NCBI GenBank assembly: GCA_910573755.1
Contig: CAJTBO010000025.1
Span: 1 to 64,000, forward strand
Source: Lachnospiraceae bacterium
Lineage (GTDB): Bacteria > Bacillota > Clostridia > Lachnospirales > Lachnospiraceae
DNA: 64,000 nt
Reading direction: 5' to 3'
The notes beneath the pieces are model-generated. The model did no database searches, was not told the origin of the DNA, and saw only the letters and a program-made list of their open reading frames with translations. The position numbers and the translations under genes were made by a program. How positions within the stretch are numbered: the stretch's first letter is position 1; each line of letters begins with the position of its first letter. Below are positions 44,179-53,047 of this stretch, one piece after another.

Positions 44179-45468
44179 TTATTCTTCTTCCATATAAGTA
44201 TACCTGCTCAAAGCCCCTCCAAAACACAGACAGACTCCGACTCCCATCACACCGAGAATAAACATCATCATTGCCGCTCCCGAACCCTTTCCGGTTCCAA
44301 AACACCTCTGCAGCAATCCGCCGGGAAGCGCCGATGCCATAACCGGCTCACAAAATTTATCCACAAGATAACCGCCGATAAAGAACCCCACAGGAATCGT
44401 AAAAAACTGCAGTGAATTTCTGCAGGAGTACACCCGCCCCTGCATATCCACAGGAATCGTTGTCCGAAGGACCACATCCAGATTCGCGCTCATGACAGGA
44501 ACGAGCAGCCAGCCCGCAACCTGTGCCACGCACCACAGCAGCGGTGTTTTTGTAAATGCCAGCATAAAATTTTCTATACTGAGGGAGATCAGCATCGTAC
44601 CATAGATCACCCTGATCCGGTTTTTCGGCGCCGGAAGCTTTATCATGACCAGAGACCCGGCAAGGGTTGCGATTCCGGAACAGGATGTAACGATCCCCAG
44701 CACCCTTTCCCCGCCGTTTTCCCGCGGCAGCACATACGCCGGCAGCACCGCATCAAAAGCCGAAGCCACAAGATTCACGCCCGCCAGAAACAGGATCAGA
44801 ACAAGGATCATCCGGTTCTGTTTCAGATAACCGAGTCCCGCTTTCACCGTGCCGGAAAATGATTCCTTTTTTACAGTCCCATCAGATACCGCAGGAATCC
44901 TGACGAAAAAAAGCAGCGATAAAAATGCCGCAGCAAAGGTAAGCAGATCCACATAAATAACAGCATTCAACCCCGCAAACGCAAATAAAGCGGTGGCAAA
45001 CACCGGATTTAAGATCGTCACCAGAGAATTGGAGAAAGACCGCAGCCCGCTTGTCCTCTGATAATGTTTTTTCGGCGTGATCAAGGTCATCGCCACATCC
45101 CCCGCCGGCTGCTGCAGGGTATTCATCAGCCCGTTTACCGCATTCAGAATATACATATGAACCGGCTGCAGCGTCCCCGTTTTCAGCAATACAAAAACCG
45201 CCGCGCTGCAAAACGCCGCAAACGTATCACAGGCAAGCATGGTTCTTTTTTTATCCCAACGGTCGCTGAGCGCGCCTGCAAATATGCTCACCAGCACATA
45301 AGGCGCATAGGAACACACCGCAAGAAGCGCGGTCTGCAGCGCAGAACCCGTCTTCTGATAGAGCCACAGCGTCAGCGCAAAGTTCGTCATCGCGCTTCCG
45401 AGCTGGGACAGCGACTGGGTACTCCAGAGAATTAAAAATGTTTTCAGTTCCTTTATTGAATTTTTCAT
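44179..45468 (-). CDS. MFS efflux transporter (macrolide-efflux-like)
   Basis: A 429-aa protein with 12 predicted membrane helices and the DHA3-type start SIKELKTFLILWSTQSLSQLGSAMTNFALTLWLYQKTGSALQTALL, motif A-like GALSDRWDKKR and the C-terminal VPVDMQGRVYS block found in MefA-type exporters. It is likely a drug exporter; the substrate is not known. A strong leader-peptide ORF and nested hairpins lie upstream, which suggests inducible attenuation. Confidence 0.85.
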   Translation of the reverse strand: MKNSIKELKTFLILWSTQSLSQLGSAMTNFALTLWLYQKTGSALQTALLAVCSYAPYVLVSIFAGALSDRWDKKRTMLACDTFAAFCSAAVFVLLKTGTLQPVHMYILNAVNGLMNTLQQPAGDVAMTLITPKKHYQRTSGLRSFSNSLVTILNPVFATALFAFAGLNAVIYVDLLTFAAAFLSLLFFVRIPAVSDGTVKKESFSGTVKAGLGYLKQNRMILVLILFLAGVNLVASAFDAVLPAYVLPRENGGERVLGIVTSCSGIATLAGSLVMIKLPAPKNRIRVIYGTMLISLSIENFMLAFTKTPLLWCVAQVAGWLLVPVMSANLDVVLRTTIPVDMQGRVYSCRNSLQFFTIPVGFFIGGYLVDKFCEPVMASALPGGLLQRCFGTGKGSGAAMMMFILGVMGVGVCLCFGGALSRYTYMEEE

Positions 45469-45529
45469 TATTTTACTTTGCTCCTTTGATCTTTATTTTC
45501 AACGGATATCCGACAATATCCGTCCAACG

Positions 45530-45672
45530 TACCCGCAGGCAGGCTTTTCGATTCCGCCGCCCGCAAAAATCAAGTTGCAAAGTCCGAGGACTACAGCCGA
45601 TGGCTGTCTACCCTCCATGCATCGTCCTCAAACCCTGCATGGAGTTTTTGCAATTTCCAGTTCTATAGGCAT
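45530..45672 (-). promoter_or_regulatory. Structured leader of the MFS gene (attenuator-like)
   Basis: On the minus strand the leader contains CTCCATGCA/TGCATGGAG (9 bp), ACAGCC-atc-GGCTGT, and an alternative pairing of GAGGAC (in the first loop) with GTCCTC, all enclosed by TTGCAAA/TTTGCAA. Competing stems plus a short translated leader are the hallmarks of translation attenuation. Confidence 0.55.
45628..45672 (-). CDS. 14-aa leader peptide of the MFS gene
   Basis: ATG at 45672 follows AAGGAGGAAGG and opens a short frame MPIELEIAKTPCRV followed by TGA, ending inside the loop of the first hairpin. Ribosome stalling here would open the alternative stem. No other function is expected. Confidence 0.5.
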   Translation of the reverse strand: MPIELEIAKTPCRV

Positions 45673-45799
45673 GATATCCTTCCTCCTTCATCCAAAATGT
45701 CTTTCTGTAAAGTAACAGTACACCAAATTACGCTTTTCCGCAATATATTCTATCAAACCGTCAAGCAGACAAACCGCTAAGTCCCTGCCCCCAGAGCAG

Positions 45800-45950
45800 G
45801 GATTATACATGCGCCACGCCTTAGAGCACCTGTCTGCTGTCCGGAGAATTCCCCGTTCGCCTTGTAATCCGTATCACCTTACCATGCCGATCGATACGGT
45901 TATTATTTACAGCATATCCCCGTATAATGTACTTCTTCAAGACAGGCTAA
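45800..45950 (-). pseudogene. Decayed RhuM-family fragment (copy 1)
   Basis: On the minus strand a fragment still reads KYIIRGYAVNNNRIDRHGKVI and, after a 1-base frameshift, DYKANGEFSG. It is collinear with the better preserved RhuM relic at 47855-48180. Confidence 0.6.
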
Positions 45951-45985
45951 CGACTTCCTCCCTCAGTGCATCACCGATATACTGC

Positions 45986-47695
45986 TCAAAGTTTCCTCAG
46001 CTCATCCATCATCGCCGGTCTGTTTCGAAACTTCCTCTTCCAGTCTTCAACGATCTCCTCCACTGCCTTTGAACCGCCGCGGACTTTTTTCATACTGCGC
46101 AGTATCCCCACCAGTTCCTGATATTTTGTTCGATTCCCGGCAGAAGCCGCCATTTGATTGACCTCTTTTTCATATTTTTGCAGTACCTGTTCCGGATAAT
46201 CCTTTTTCAGGACATTGACATACTTCTGCAGAGAATATAATCCGGGACTTTTCATAACTAACTCAAGCAGGCGTTCATACATTTTTTCTTCTTTATAAAG
46301 TTCCTGCACATTGGCATATCCCGGGAGTTTCCCGAATAACTCCTCCCTTTTCTCCACCCATTCCTCTTCCTTATACTGACGCTTCAGTTCCCTGAATATT
46401 TCCAGATTTCCCGCTTCGTGGTCAAGTACCAGTTCCCACAACTGCCCTATGTACGCCTCTTTATCTCCCCGCAGCAGAAATATCTCTTTTTTCTTCTTAC
46501 TGTATTCCGAAACAAGCCCTCTGTATTCTTTATCTATTGATATGCTCTCATCCAAAGCCTGCAGTGCCAGATCAAACTCCTTCGTCTGCATGCACAAGTC
46601 AATATAATATTTTCTAACCGATGAATTTTCCCAGTGTTTTCTGCAGAAATCCTCTATCTCCGATCTGCCGCTCTTTTGTAATTCAAGCAGTTCCAGATAT
46701 CTTGCCGCCCATTTCCCGACATTGTAGTTTCTGCTCCAGCCAGACTCTGTCCCCTCGGATTTTTCAATCATTTCCTCAACAAAAAGCAGTTTTTGCTGCA
46801 AATACTCTTTCCCTCTGAATTCATCCATTATGATCTGCTCGATGTACTCTTCCAGATAATCGATAACGGAACCGTCCAGATGGGTTGTGAACCATTGGAA
46901 CATCTCCTTCTTCACTTCCGGATCCGCTTTTTCGAGAAGTTCCTGCCAGAGTCCATATATCCTGTCAGCGAGCATCCCTGTACCGCCGTCCGAATCATCC
47001 ATATCGACACTGCCCGCCAGCATAAAAATATGATTTGCCAGTTGAAATGCACTCCCGCACTGCCCGTTATCAATCATGCGGCGCACATCCTCCTCTAATA
47101 TATCCAGCAGTTCCGAGATAAAGCTGCCCGCCTCATAATAGCTGATAAAACGATCTCTCCCGAGATAACAATCGGCAATCCTGTCAACCTGTTCCATATA
47201 TCGTTTTACATCAACCTCATCCGCTCCTCTTCTGACAATACCATTAAACCGTACCAGCAGTTTTTCATTCTCCGCCAGAACAGATGTCAGATAGGACCTC
47301 ACAACCCCTATATCCGCATTTTCAACAAGTTTTTCAATAGCTTTTACCTTCCTGTCATAAGCTTCTCTTGTGCAAGCAGTAATAAACAGATCTCTATCCG
47401 GATCCGCTTCCTTCTTTGCCAAATCATCTCCTTCCGGATTTTCCTCCCACTCGTACAGTACAGCCGCCATATGTTTACAATACCTGCCGTCATCGGCATA
47501 AGGGCAGGAACAATACATTTCCGCAACCCCGCCGTCATCATCCAGCGAAATTTCCACCTCATAGTCCTCCGAACCTGTCACATCAGCCCTTATCATGTCA
47601 GTGGAAATGTCAAGATTTTCCACTGCATTCTCGGTATAATAGCGATAGCCTCTTTCCAGAATGATTTTTTCAAAAAGATTTTTCCAGTCCTTCAT
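45986..47695 (-). CDS. SWIM zinc-finger protein
   Basis: About 569 aa from the ATG at 47695 (AAAGGG upstream). An N-terminal SWIM finger CSCPYADDGRYCKHMAAVLY is followed by long alpha-helical, solenoid-like sequence rich in Glu, Leu and Lys (TPR-like), ending MDELRKL. SWIM domains bind DNA or protein; many bacterial SWIM proteins of this size sit in accessory regions and lack a known role. RhuM relics lie on both sides. Confidence 0.78.
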   Translation of the reverse strand: MKDWKNLFEKIILERGYRYYTENAVENLDISTDMIRADVTGSEDYEVEISLDDDGGVAEMYCSCPYADDGRYCKHMAAVLYEWEENPEGDDLAKKEADPDRDLFITACTREAYDRKVKAIEKLVENADIGVVRSYLTSVLAENEKLLVRFNGIVRRGADEVDVKRYMEQVDRIADCYLGRDRFISYYEAGSFISELLDILEEDVRRMIDNGQCGSAFQLANHIFMLAGSVDMDDSDGGTGMLADRIYGLWQELLEKADPEVKKEMFQWFTTHLDGSVIDYLEEYIEQIIMDEFRGKEYLQQKLLFVEEMIEKSEGTESGWSRNYNVGKWAARYLELLELQKSGRSEIEDFCRKHWENSSVRKYYIDLCMQTKEFDLALQALDESISIDKEYRGLVSEYSKKKKEIFLLRGDKEAYIGQLWELVLDHEAGNLEIFRELKRQYKEEEWVEKREELFGKLPGYANVQELYKEEKMYERLLELVMKSPGLYSLQKYVNVLKKDYPEQVLQKYEKEVNQMAASAGNRTKYQELVGILRSMKKVRGGSKAVEEIVEDWKRKFRNRPAMMDELRKL

Positions 47696-47854
47696 CTGAA
47701 TCCCTTTCTTATATTGCTGTTGACCTGTAAACGGTAGATAGCCATGCTGAATGAGACCAACTATTTTAGGCAATTCATGATCACTGTTATCATCATTTCT
47801 ATATCATCCGTTCTGGATTCCGCGATCATGATCGTCAAAGTTACAAGTGTGTAG

Positions 47855-48180
47855 TCATCTATCAATTTCTTCCCGTCTGCAAAGAGCATCCCGTTCTTGT
47901 CCGGAAAATTCTCCGTACGCCTCATAATCCGTAATCACCTCGCCAAGCTGATCGATACGATTATTATTTACAGCATATCACTGTATAATGTACTTTTTTG
48001 AGACAGAATTTGCCCATCTGCGAAATTCAATGCCACGCCTGGATTTAATACGATAGCCGACTGAAATGATTATATCAAGATTATAATGTTCAACTTTATA
48101 TGTTTTCTCATCAGAAGCATTCGCCACAAAGTTTGCGACAACAGGAATGCATGGTATCTGAAACAGGCGAACTCCATTTC
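47855..48180 (-). pseudogene. RhuM-family (virulence protein RhuM-like) gene remnant (copy 2)
   Basis: The minus-strand frame reads IPVVANFVANASDEKTYKVE, then HYNLDIIISVGYRIKSRRG, EFRRWANSVSKKYIIQ, an in-frame TGA, then YAVNNNRIDQLGEVITDYEA. This is the core RhuM sequence. Start, N-terminus and C-terminus are missing. No other feature is seen in 47774-48221. Confidence 0.8.
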
Positions 48181-48221
48181 ACCCCGCCTGTTAATTGTTT
48201 GACTTTTCGCCTTTAACTTTT

Positions 48222-49400
48222 TTATTCTTGCCGATATTTTTTTACCTTTGCTTCTGCCTCTTCTTTCGTCAAAGAAAATACTCTCATGAGCATATTTACT
48301 GTCTCTTCTGTACTCCTCCCATCTCCTGCCGCCTCGCCGATTGTCTTTTCGTAAGCATTTTCCAGTTCTTGGCGGAGTACATTTTTACTGTCCATTAACT
48401 TTTTATTATTATTCCGAAGTTCCCGTATATCATCTTTCAGATCCTCAATAATCTCTCTTGACAATTTAATTGCCGGTTCCACCTCTTCACTCACCTCCTC
48501 ATACAGCTTAGCATCCTTCTCCATAAGATAACTGCATATTTTCCAGATAAACTCCCATATATCTTTCCGGGCATTTTCCGATAGAACTTCCCGCTCCCTC
48601 TCACGATTCAATATTTCTTTACATCCTAAAAGAAACTCTGTCAGATTTTTCTTTACATTTTCCCGGTACGCCTCATCCGCCTTAACCTTTTTCTCCGAAA
48701 CTTTACTGATCTGTTTCCGGAATCGTACAGGCAAGAATGGAATCAGAATGTTTAAATGTCGTTCTTCTATCTCTTCCAGACTATATTCCTGCACCTTCAT
48801 AACCGGTATGCGGTAAATATGTTCTGTTCCATCCTGAAAATACATGGTGCAGTTCTCATACAACGGAATATTCCGTTCATCGCCCAAATACAATACTGCT
48901 GACTTTGGAAAGAAAACCGCAAACTCCTGCGTTCCATTCTTACTTTTTCTAATCTCTTTTCCATGTGTCAGGCCGATATGAATATCATATTCCAGCATCC
49001 GGAACACCATCTCACCACTCTTCCCTATCTGACATTCAAAATGATACATATCCCTTTCGATCCGCAGCAATAGATCTGAACGGATCGCGTGGAGCAGTTT
49101 CTCTCCCTTTTCATGGATACGGCTCACCGTATACTCCGTGGACAACAGTACAATATCCCTGCCCTCCGGATATTCTCTGTTAAATATCTCCTTTACCACT
49201 GGTAGGATCAACCATGGGTATAGTTCGATCTCTCGTTTCATAACCTCATCCCACAGAAAATACTGTCTTCTGACTTCCGGTGTCAATTCTTTTACAATTT
49301 CTTCCGGCAGGCTCTCCTGGTACAGATATTCTGTCCAGTCCTTTTCTTCTTTTTCATCTTTTCCTCCTTCCGGGATCTCCGGAAGAAGACTTACCGCCAT
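48222..49400 (-). CDS. Rpn-like PD-(D/E)XK nuclease (transposase-associated family)
   Basis: A 392-aa protein. The restriction-nuclease-like core is around residues 90-150: SDLLLRIERDMYHFECQIG gives the acidic residue and the E-x-Q/K pair of the PD-(D/E)XK fold, followed by MLEYDIHIGLTHG. The C-terminal part is a coiled coil and ends with a helical EETVNMLMRVFSLTKEEAEAKVKKY motif frequent in the Rpn/PDDEXK family. Such proteins promote recombination or cut phage DNA. A family C promoter/leader precedes it. The gene appears intact. Confidence 0.75.
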   Translation of the reverse strand: MAVSLLPEIPEGGKDEKEEKDWTEYLYQESLPEEIVKELTPEVRRQYFLWDEVMKREIELYPWLILPVVKEIFNREYPEGRDIVLLSTEYTVSRIHEKGEKLLHAIRSDLLLRIERDMYHFECQIGKSGEMVFRMLEYDIHIGLTHGKEIRKSKNGTQEFAVFFPKSAVLYLGDERNIPLYENCTMYFQDGTEHIYRIPVMKVQEYSLEEIEERHLNILIPFLPVRFRKQISKVSEKKVKADEAYRENVKKNLTEFLLGCKEILNREREREVLSENARKDIWEFIWKICSYLMEKDAKLYEEVSEEVEPAIKLSREIIEDLKDDIRELRNNNKKLMDSKNVLRQELENAYEKTIGEAAGDGRSTEETVNMLMRVFSLTKEEAEAKVKKYRQE

Positions 49401-49448
49401 TGCCCTTCTAACATTTCCATAAACACACCAGCTTCATTTCCGTCTTCC

Positions 49449-49575
49449 GAAATCCCATACAATTTAAATTGTTTTGAATTAAAAAGCACAGATTTCATCG
49501 AAACAAGACGGGAATGTTCCCATAGAATGCAGACTTTGCTACAGAAAATTCAATAGAATGTATGCTTTTGAAAAT
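49449..49575 (-). ncRNA. Family C leader, copy 2 (upstream of the Rpn-like gene)
   Basis: Collinear with 33532-33656: CAAAAGCATA, TGTAG/CTGCA hairpin in place of ATGGC/GCCAT, ATGGGAACATTCCCGTCTT, GTGCTTTTTAATTC and ATGGGATTTC. The compensated stem and conserved flanks support a structured leader. Confidence 0.5.
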
Positions 49576-49604
49576 AGTATACCGTGAAATATATTATTTT
49601 GCAA
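49576..49604 (-). promoter_or_regulatory. Promoter of the Rpn-like gene (family C)
   Basis: On the minus strand TTGCAA (49599-49604), a 17-bp spacer and TATACT (49576-49581), matching the copy at 33657-33685. Confidence 0.7.
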
Positions 49605-49684
49605 GTAAAAAATTGTCTCACAAATAACAGCCTCCTCACACCCGGTTTAACTGTTCTTCATCTATATCAACCCATATTCACAGT

Positions 49685-50002
49685 TCAAATTTTTTCCAAA
49701 TACTTTACCAGCACTTCCTTCATCAGCCAGCCTCCATTTTTCGACAGGTAAAACGGAAAACCGTCCCGGGACATCTCGCTGGACTTTACAATATACAGAA
49801 CCGGCTTCCCATGGTGCCTGCCCACTTTCACCGCCGTATCCCTGTCCTTTAACAGATACACATACAGTCTGCTCTTCGGGATCAGCCCCTGATGTTGATA
49901 GATGCCATACATTTTTCTCACGTGACAGAGCTCCTCTGGCAGCAAAACCTCTTCCAGTTCCACATCGACCATAATCGAATGCCCCTGATTTGCCCTGATC
50001 AT
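49685..50002 (-). pseudogene. kptA: Truncated KptA/Tpt1 RNA 2'-phosphotransferase
   Basis: A 105-codon frame that begins at the conserved IRANQGHSI of KptA and continues with GLIPKSRLYVYL, KDRDTAVKVGRHHGKPVLYI, MSRDGFPFYLSKNGGWL. The N-terminal winged helix is absent, and the normally conserved YHGT block is eroded to CHVRK, so it should be inactive. A ribosome-binding site (AAAGGAAC) does precede the ATG, so the stub might still be translated. It is part of a debris zone at the border of the defence island. Confidence 0.75.
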
Positions 50003-50107
50003 GGTTTGTTCCTTTCCTGCTACTACCTTTCAAATTTGTGACAACAATGCTGACACAAATCTTCCAGACTATTTCAGTATATTCTTATAGCCTGTATACT
50101 TTGTATA

Positions 50108-50269
50108 TTATTCTGTCCCGTGATACCGTCTCCGGTAATACTCCATCGTCCGGTACTCCAGAATGTCTCCCATATGGGCACGGAAAGCAGGACTTTTTAT
50201 GACTTGTCTTAAGTCCTCTCTGATCGCCAGCGCATATCCCTCTTTTTCGACGAAAAATCCTGCTAGTTC
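50108..50269 (-). pseudogene. Unidentified C-terminal gene fragment
   Basis: A 53-codon minus-strand frame without a start, bounded by an in-frame TAA upstream: GFFVEKEGYALAIREDLRQ and GDILEYRTMEYYRRRYHGTE before its TAA. Codon pattern and composition look protein-like. It lies directly beyond the end of the HNH gene and probably marks the insertion point of the island. Confidence 0.4.
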
Positions 50270-50292
50270 TTATTCCCTCCCTAATAAACTCT

Positions 50293-51504
50293 CTACAATA
50301 TATTCGGTACATATTTCCATATGTCATATCCCTGCAGACGAGCCGCCTCATATATCGGCTTCATATTGTGTTCCAAAATATTCATAAACTGCAAAATTGA
50401 ATTCCCAGGTATATACAATGTTTCCACAGCCCATATTGCATTCAGATTGTTTCTACGGCATTTATTGAACTTCTTTAGCAGTATCTCTGACTGTGCCGAT
50501 GTCTTCTTTGGAAAAATCAGGTCATACAGATAAAACTGATATCGCGCAAAAGGTTTAAAAAACTCATCCCATGCCGGAAGTTTATTATTCTTGCTAGAGT
50601 TAAGAGGTTTTCTCATTGGAGTAAGATTCCATAACTCATCGTTTGAAATATATGATCTAGGGACAAAATGATCAATAGACAACAGATCAAAGGGGATAGT
50701 TCTCCCAGTATATATCTCCTTTATAGGCTGCCCGGTTATCTCAACAACTGTTCTCCAAAGATCGCGTGCTTGTTCCAACTTCCTAAGTTCTTCATTTTCA
50801 GGGCAAATCTTGTATATAATCCCGGGAACCCCCGGATTTCTATCCTGTAGAAATTGCGCTTTATTATATTGCACCCAACTTCTAATAACAGAATAGTTCT
50901 TTACAAGAAACTTTCTCCAGTGAGGGTTCAAACGAATCCTTTTCTGTAAACCAACACCATTTATAATTGTGTAAAACAGATTTTCATCTCCTGACAATTT
51001 AGCCATATAGGAGATTAATCTTGCATGCTGATCATTTTTTATATATGATAGGCCTTCTTCCATTCCTTCCACATCAAAGAACGGATAAAGCAACTTATAC
51101 GGGACATAATCTGTTAATCTTACCTTATCTTTCTTTAACTCTTTTTCACACCTCTTTATAGCTTCCTTTAATTCCTCTCTTGATGGATTCTGAGACAGTC
51201 CTTGTGCCTCAGTATTCAATGTATTAATAGCATGCTCTAAAAAATTTTCGGCATTCCCGTTCACTGTTGGTCCAAGTCTAAGATGGTAATGCGTAACAGT
51301 ATGCCATGCTTCACAGATCATTTCATCTATAATTTCCTCAAATGTCAGATCATTATTAGATGATATCGACAAATTCAGTATTGCCTCAAACCAGTAAAAT
51401 TTATAGCTTTGCGCCTTGTTGTTGAACATACGGGCAAATTTATCTGTATTCAGATTATTTTCATACACTATTTCAATGTGTAGTTCCTGATCCATAGAGT
51501 CCAC
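50293..51504 (-). CDS. HNH endonuclease-domain protein of the phosphorothioation island
   Basis: A 403-aa protein whose C-terminal third holds an HNH/beta-beta-alpha-metal motif: IDHFVPRSY (D278-H279), LWNLTPM (N293) and LNSSKNNKLP (N302). The N-terminal 260 residues are helical and unrecognised. It starts 6 bp after the dndA stop, so it belongs to the same operon. HNH enzymes associated with phosphorothioate systems include McrA-like enzymes that cut sulfur-modified DNA, which would be toxic here; a nuclease for unmodified or invading DNA is therefore the preferred inference. The target is unknown. Confidence 0.8.
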   Translation of the reverse strand: MDSMDQELHIEIVYENNLNTDKFARMFNNKAQSYKFYWFEAILNLSISSNNDLTFEEIIDEMICEAWHTVTHYHLRLGPTVNGNAENFLEHAINTLNTEAQGLSQNPSREELKEAIKRCEKELKKDKVRLTDYVPYKLLYPFFDVEGMEEGLSYIKNDQHARLISYMAKLSGDENLFYTIINGVGLQKRIRLNPHWRKFLVKNYSVIRSWVQYNKAQFLQDRNPGVPGIIYKICPENEELRKLEQARDLWRTVVEITGQPIKEIYTGRTIPFDLLSIDHFVPRSYISNDELWNLTPMRKPLNSSKNNKLPAWDEFFKPFARYQFYLYDLIFPKKTSAQSEILLKKFNKCRRNNLNAIWAVETLYIPGNSILQFMNILEHNMKPIYEAARLQGYDIWKYVPNIL

Positions 51505-51510
51505 GCTTTC

Positions 51511-52662
51511 TTACTGTTTCATTTGTTTTGCCATGTCCAACAAAGACTGAAAATTATTAAATACTTCTTCTTTTTTTACACCACGCCCCCAACTGATCCT
51601 TACAGAATTTTCAATCTGATTGTTTGGAATTCCCATAGCCAAAAGAACATAGCTTGGAGAATAACTTCTAGATGTGCACGCTGATCCATTTGATATACCG
51701 CAGAATTGCTTTGTGGATATCATGAGCGCCTCTGATGAAACGCCATCAATACATATGTTCAGTGTACCCGGAACACAGTAAGTCTGATCACCATTGATGT
51801 GATACGACACGCCTGACCTGCTAAGTATAGATAGCAATCCCTCTTTGATCTGTTGCGCCTGCTCGTTATTCACTCGATAATCTGTTGCCGCTAATTCACA
51901 TGCTTTCCCACACCCCGCCACCAACGCAACCGGTATTGTTCCAGGTCTGATTCCATGTTCCTGTTGTCCACCATACATAATTGCTTTTACCGGTGGGAGC
52001 TTATAAGATTTTTTTCTTAATATAAGAACACCGACTCCTTGTGGTCCCATTAGCTTATGCGCACTGAACGATAACATGTTATATTTCAAGGTTTTCAGTT
52101 CTTCGACTAATTTTCCACAACTTTGAGTAGCATCAACATGGAACAGAATACCCCTTTTACACAGCTTTTCTCCAATTTCCATCACTGGCTGAATCATACC
52201 TGTCTCGTTGTTTACATGCATAACACTGACAACAAGTGTTCGATCCGTAACTTTTTTTAGAATATCTTCTTCCATTACTCTACCGGATAAATCCGGAGAG
52301 ACAAAATCCACATCAAAGCCTCCTCTTTCAAGATGCTTTACAGTTTCTATGACTGCTTTGTGTTCAATTGAGGTAGTAACGATATGGTTCTTTCCGCTTT
52401 CTATGGCATATTCTCTGAGTCCTTGGAGCGCAATGTTATTACTTTCGGTAGCGCCGCTGGTAAAAAACACCTCATCGGAATTTACTCCAAGTAAACTCGC
52501 AACTTGTTTTCTCGCATTCTCCACTATGCCACGCGTATCCTCGCCAAAAATATGTGTACGACTATCTGCGTTTCCAATATGATTCTTGTACACATCAACC
52601 ATATAATCCAAAACTCTTTCATCAATAGGCGCAGATGCATTATAGTCCAAATAAATACTCAT
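51511..52662 (-). CDS. dndA: Cysteine desulfurase DndA
   Basis: A 383-aa class V aminotransferase: start MSIYLDYNASAPIDERVLDYM, PLP lysine K203 in SFSAHKLMGP, HVDATQSCGK, and the catalytic cysteine C329 in NGSACTSRSYSPSYVL. It frees sulfur from L-cysteine and passes it as persulfide to DndC for DNA phosphorothioation. Its first 23 bases overlap the end of dndE, indicating translational coupling. Being last in the dndCDEA order matches compact Dnd operons. Confidence 0.93.
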   Translation of the reverse strand: MSIYLDYNASAPIDERVLDYMVDVYKNHIGNADSRTHIFGEDTRGIVENARKQVASLLGVNSDEVFFTSGATESNNIALQGLREYAIESGKNHIVTTSIEHKAVIETVKHLERGGFDVDFVSPDLSGRVMEEDILKKVTDRTLVVSVMHVNNETGMIQPVMEIGEKLCKRGILFHVDATQSCGKLVEELKTLKYNMLSFSAHKLMGPQGVGVLILRKKSYKLPPVKAIMYGGQQEHGIRPGTIPVALVAGCGKACELAATDYRVNNEQAQQIKEGLLSILSRSGVSYHINGDQTYCVPGTLNICIDGVSSEALMISTKQFCGISNGSACTSRSYSPSYVLLAMGIPNNQIENSVRISWGRGVKKEEVFNNFQSLLDMAKQMKQ

Positions 52663-53047
52663 GCTTTTGTTCCTTTACTGCAAGATTAATAAGATCATCG
52701 ATGCTTTTAATAAATCCTGTTCCGCTAAGATGTGCAATGCCTCTTTCCAAATTTAAACGAAAATATTTGGCGACCGTTTCATCATCAACTGAAAGATCCA
52801 TTTTGATGCACCATGCTTTTACCAATGCCTCATATATTTCGTAATACTCTCCCCCAAAAGTAAACCAAGACATTTCCAGATTACTGTCCGAAACAATTGG
52901 AATATCCGCAGGAATCGTTTCTTCGCTAAGAGAATAGCAAAGTGCCCACCTACACAGAATATTCCAATTCTTAATTCCTGTTTTTCCCTTAAGTCGGGAC
53001 AACTGTTCTTTTGCTTTTTGTGACAGACGCACCTGCTTTACAATCAT
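52640..53047 (-). CDS. dndE: DNA sulfur modification protein DndE
   Basis: A 135-aa protein with the DndE pattern: VRLSQKAKEQLSRLKGKTGIKNWNILCRWALCYSL, then SNLEMSWFTFGGEYYEIYEAL and the C-terminal FRLNLERGIAHLSG. DndE binds DNA (nicked dsDNA preference is reported) and is needed for sulfur insertion. The start codon overlaps the dndD stop by one base. Confidence 0.93.
   Translation of the reverse strand: MIVKQVRLSQKAKEQLSRLKGKTGIKNWNILCRWALCYSLSEETIPADIPIVSDSNLEMSWFTFGGEYYEIYEALVKAWCIKMDLSVDDETVAKYFRLNLERGIAHLSGTGFIKSIDDLINLAVKEQKHEYLFGL

Noticed and set aside
49662-50033. 123-codon frame overlapping the KptA remnant
   Set aside because: It is a different reading frame over recognisable KptA sequence; only the 49685-50002 frame has family motifs.
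45469-50292. Active insertion sequence or transposon
   Set aside because: Only gene remnants and an Rpn-like nuclease were found; no transposase with DDE or HUH motifs and no terminal inverted repeats.
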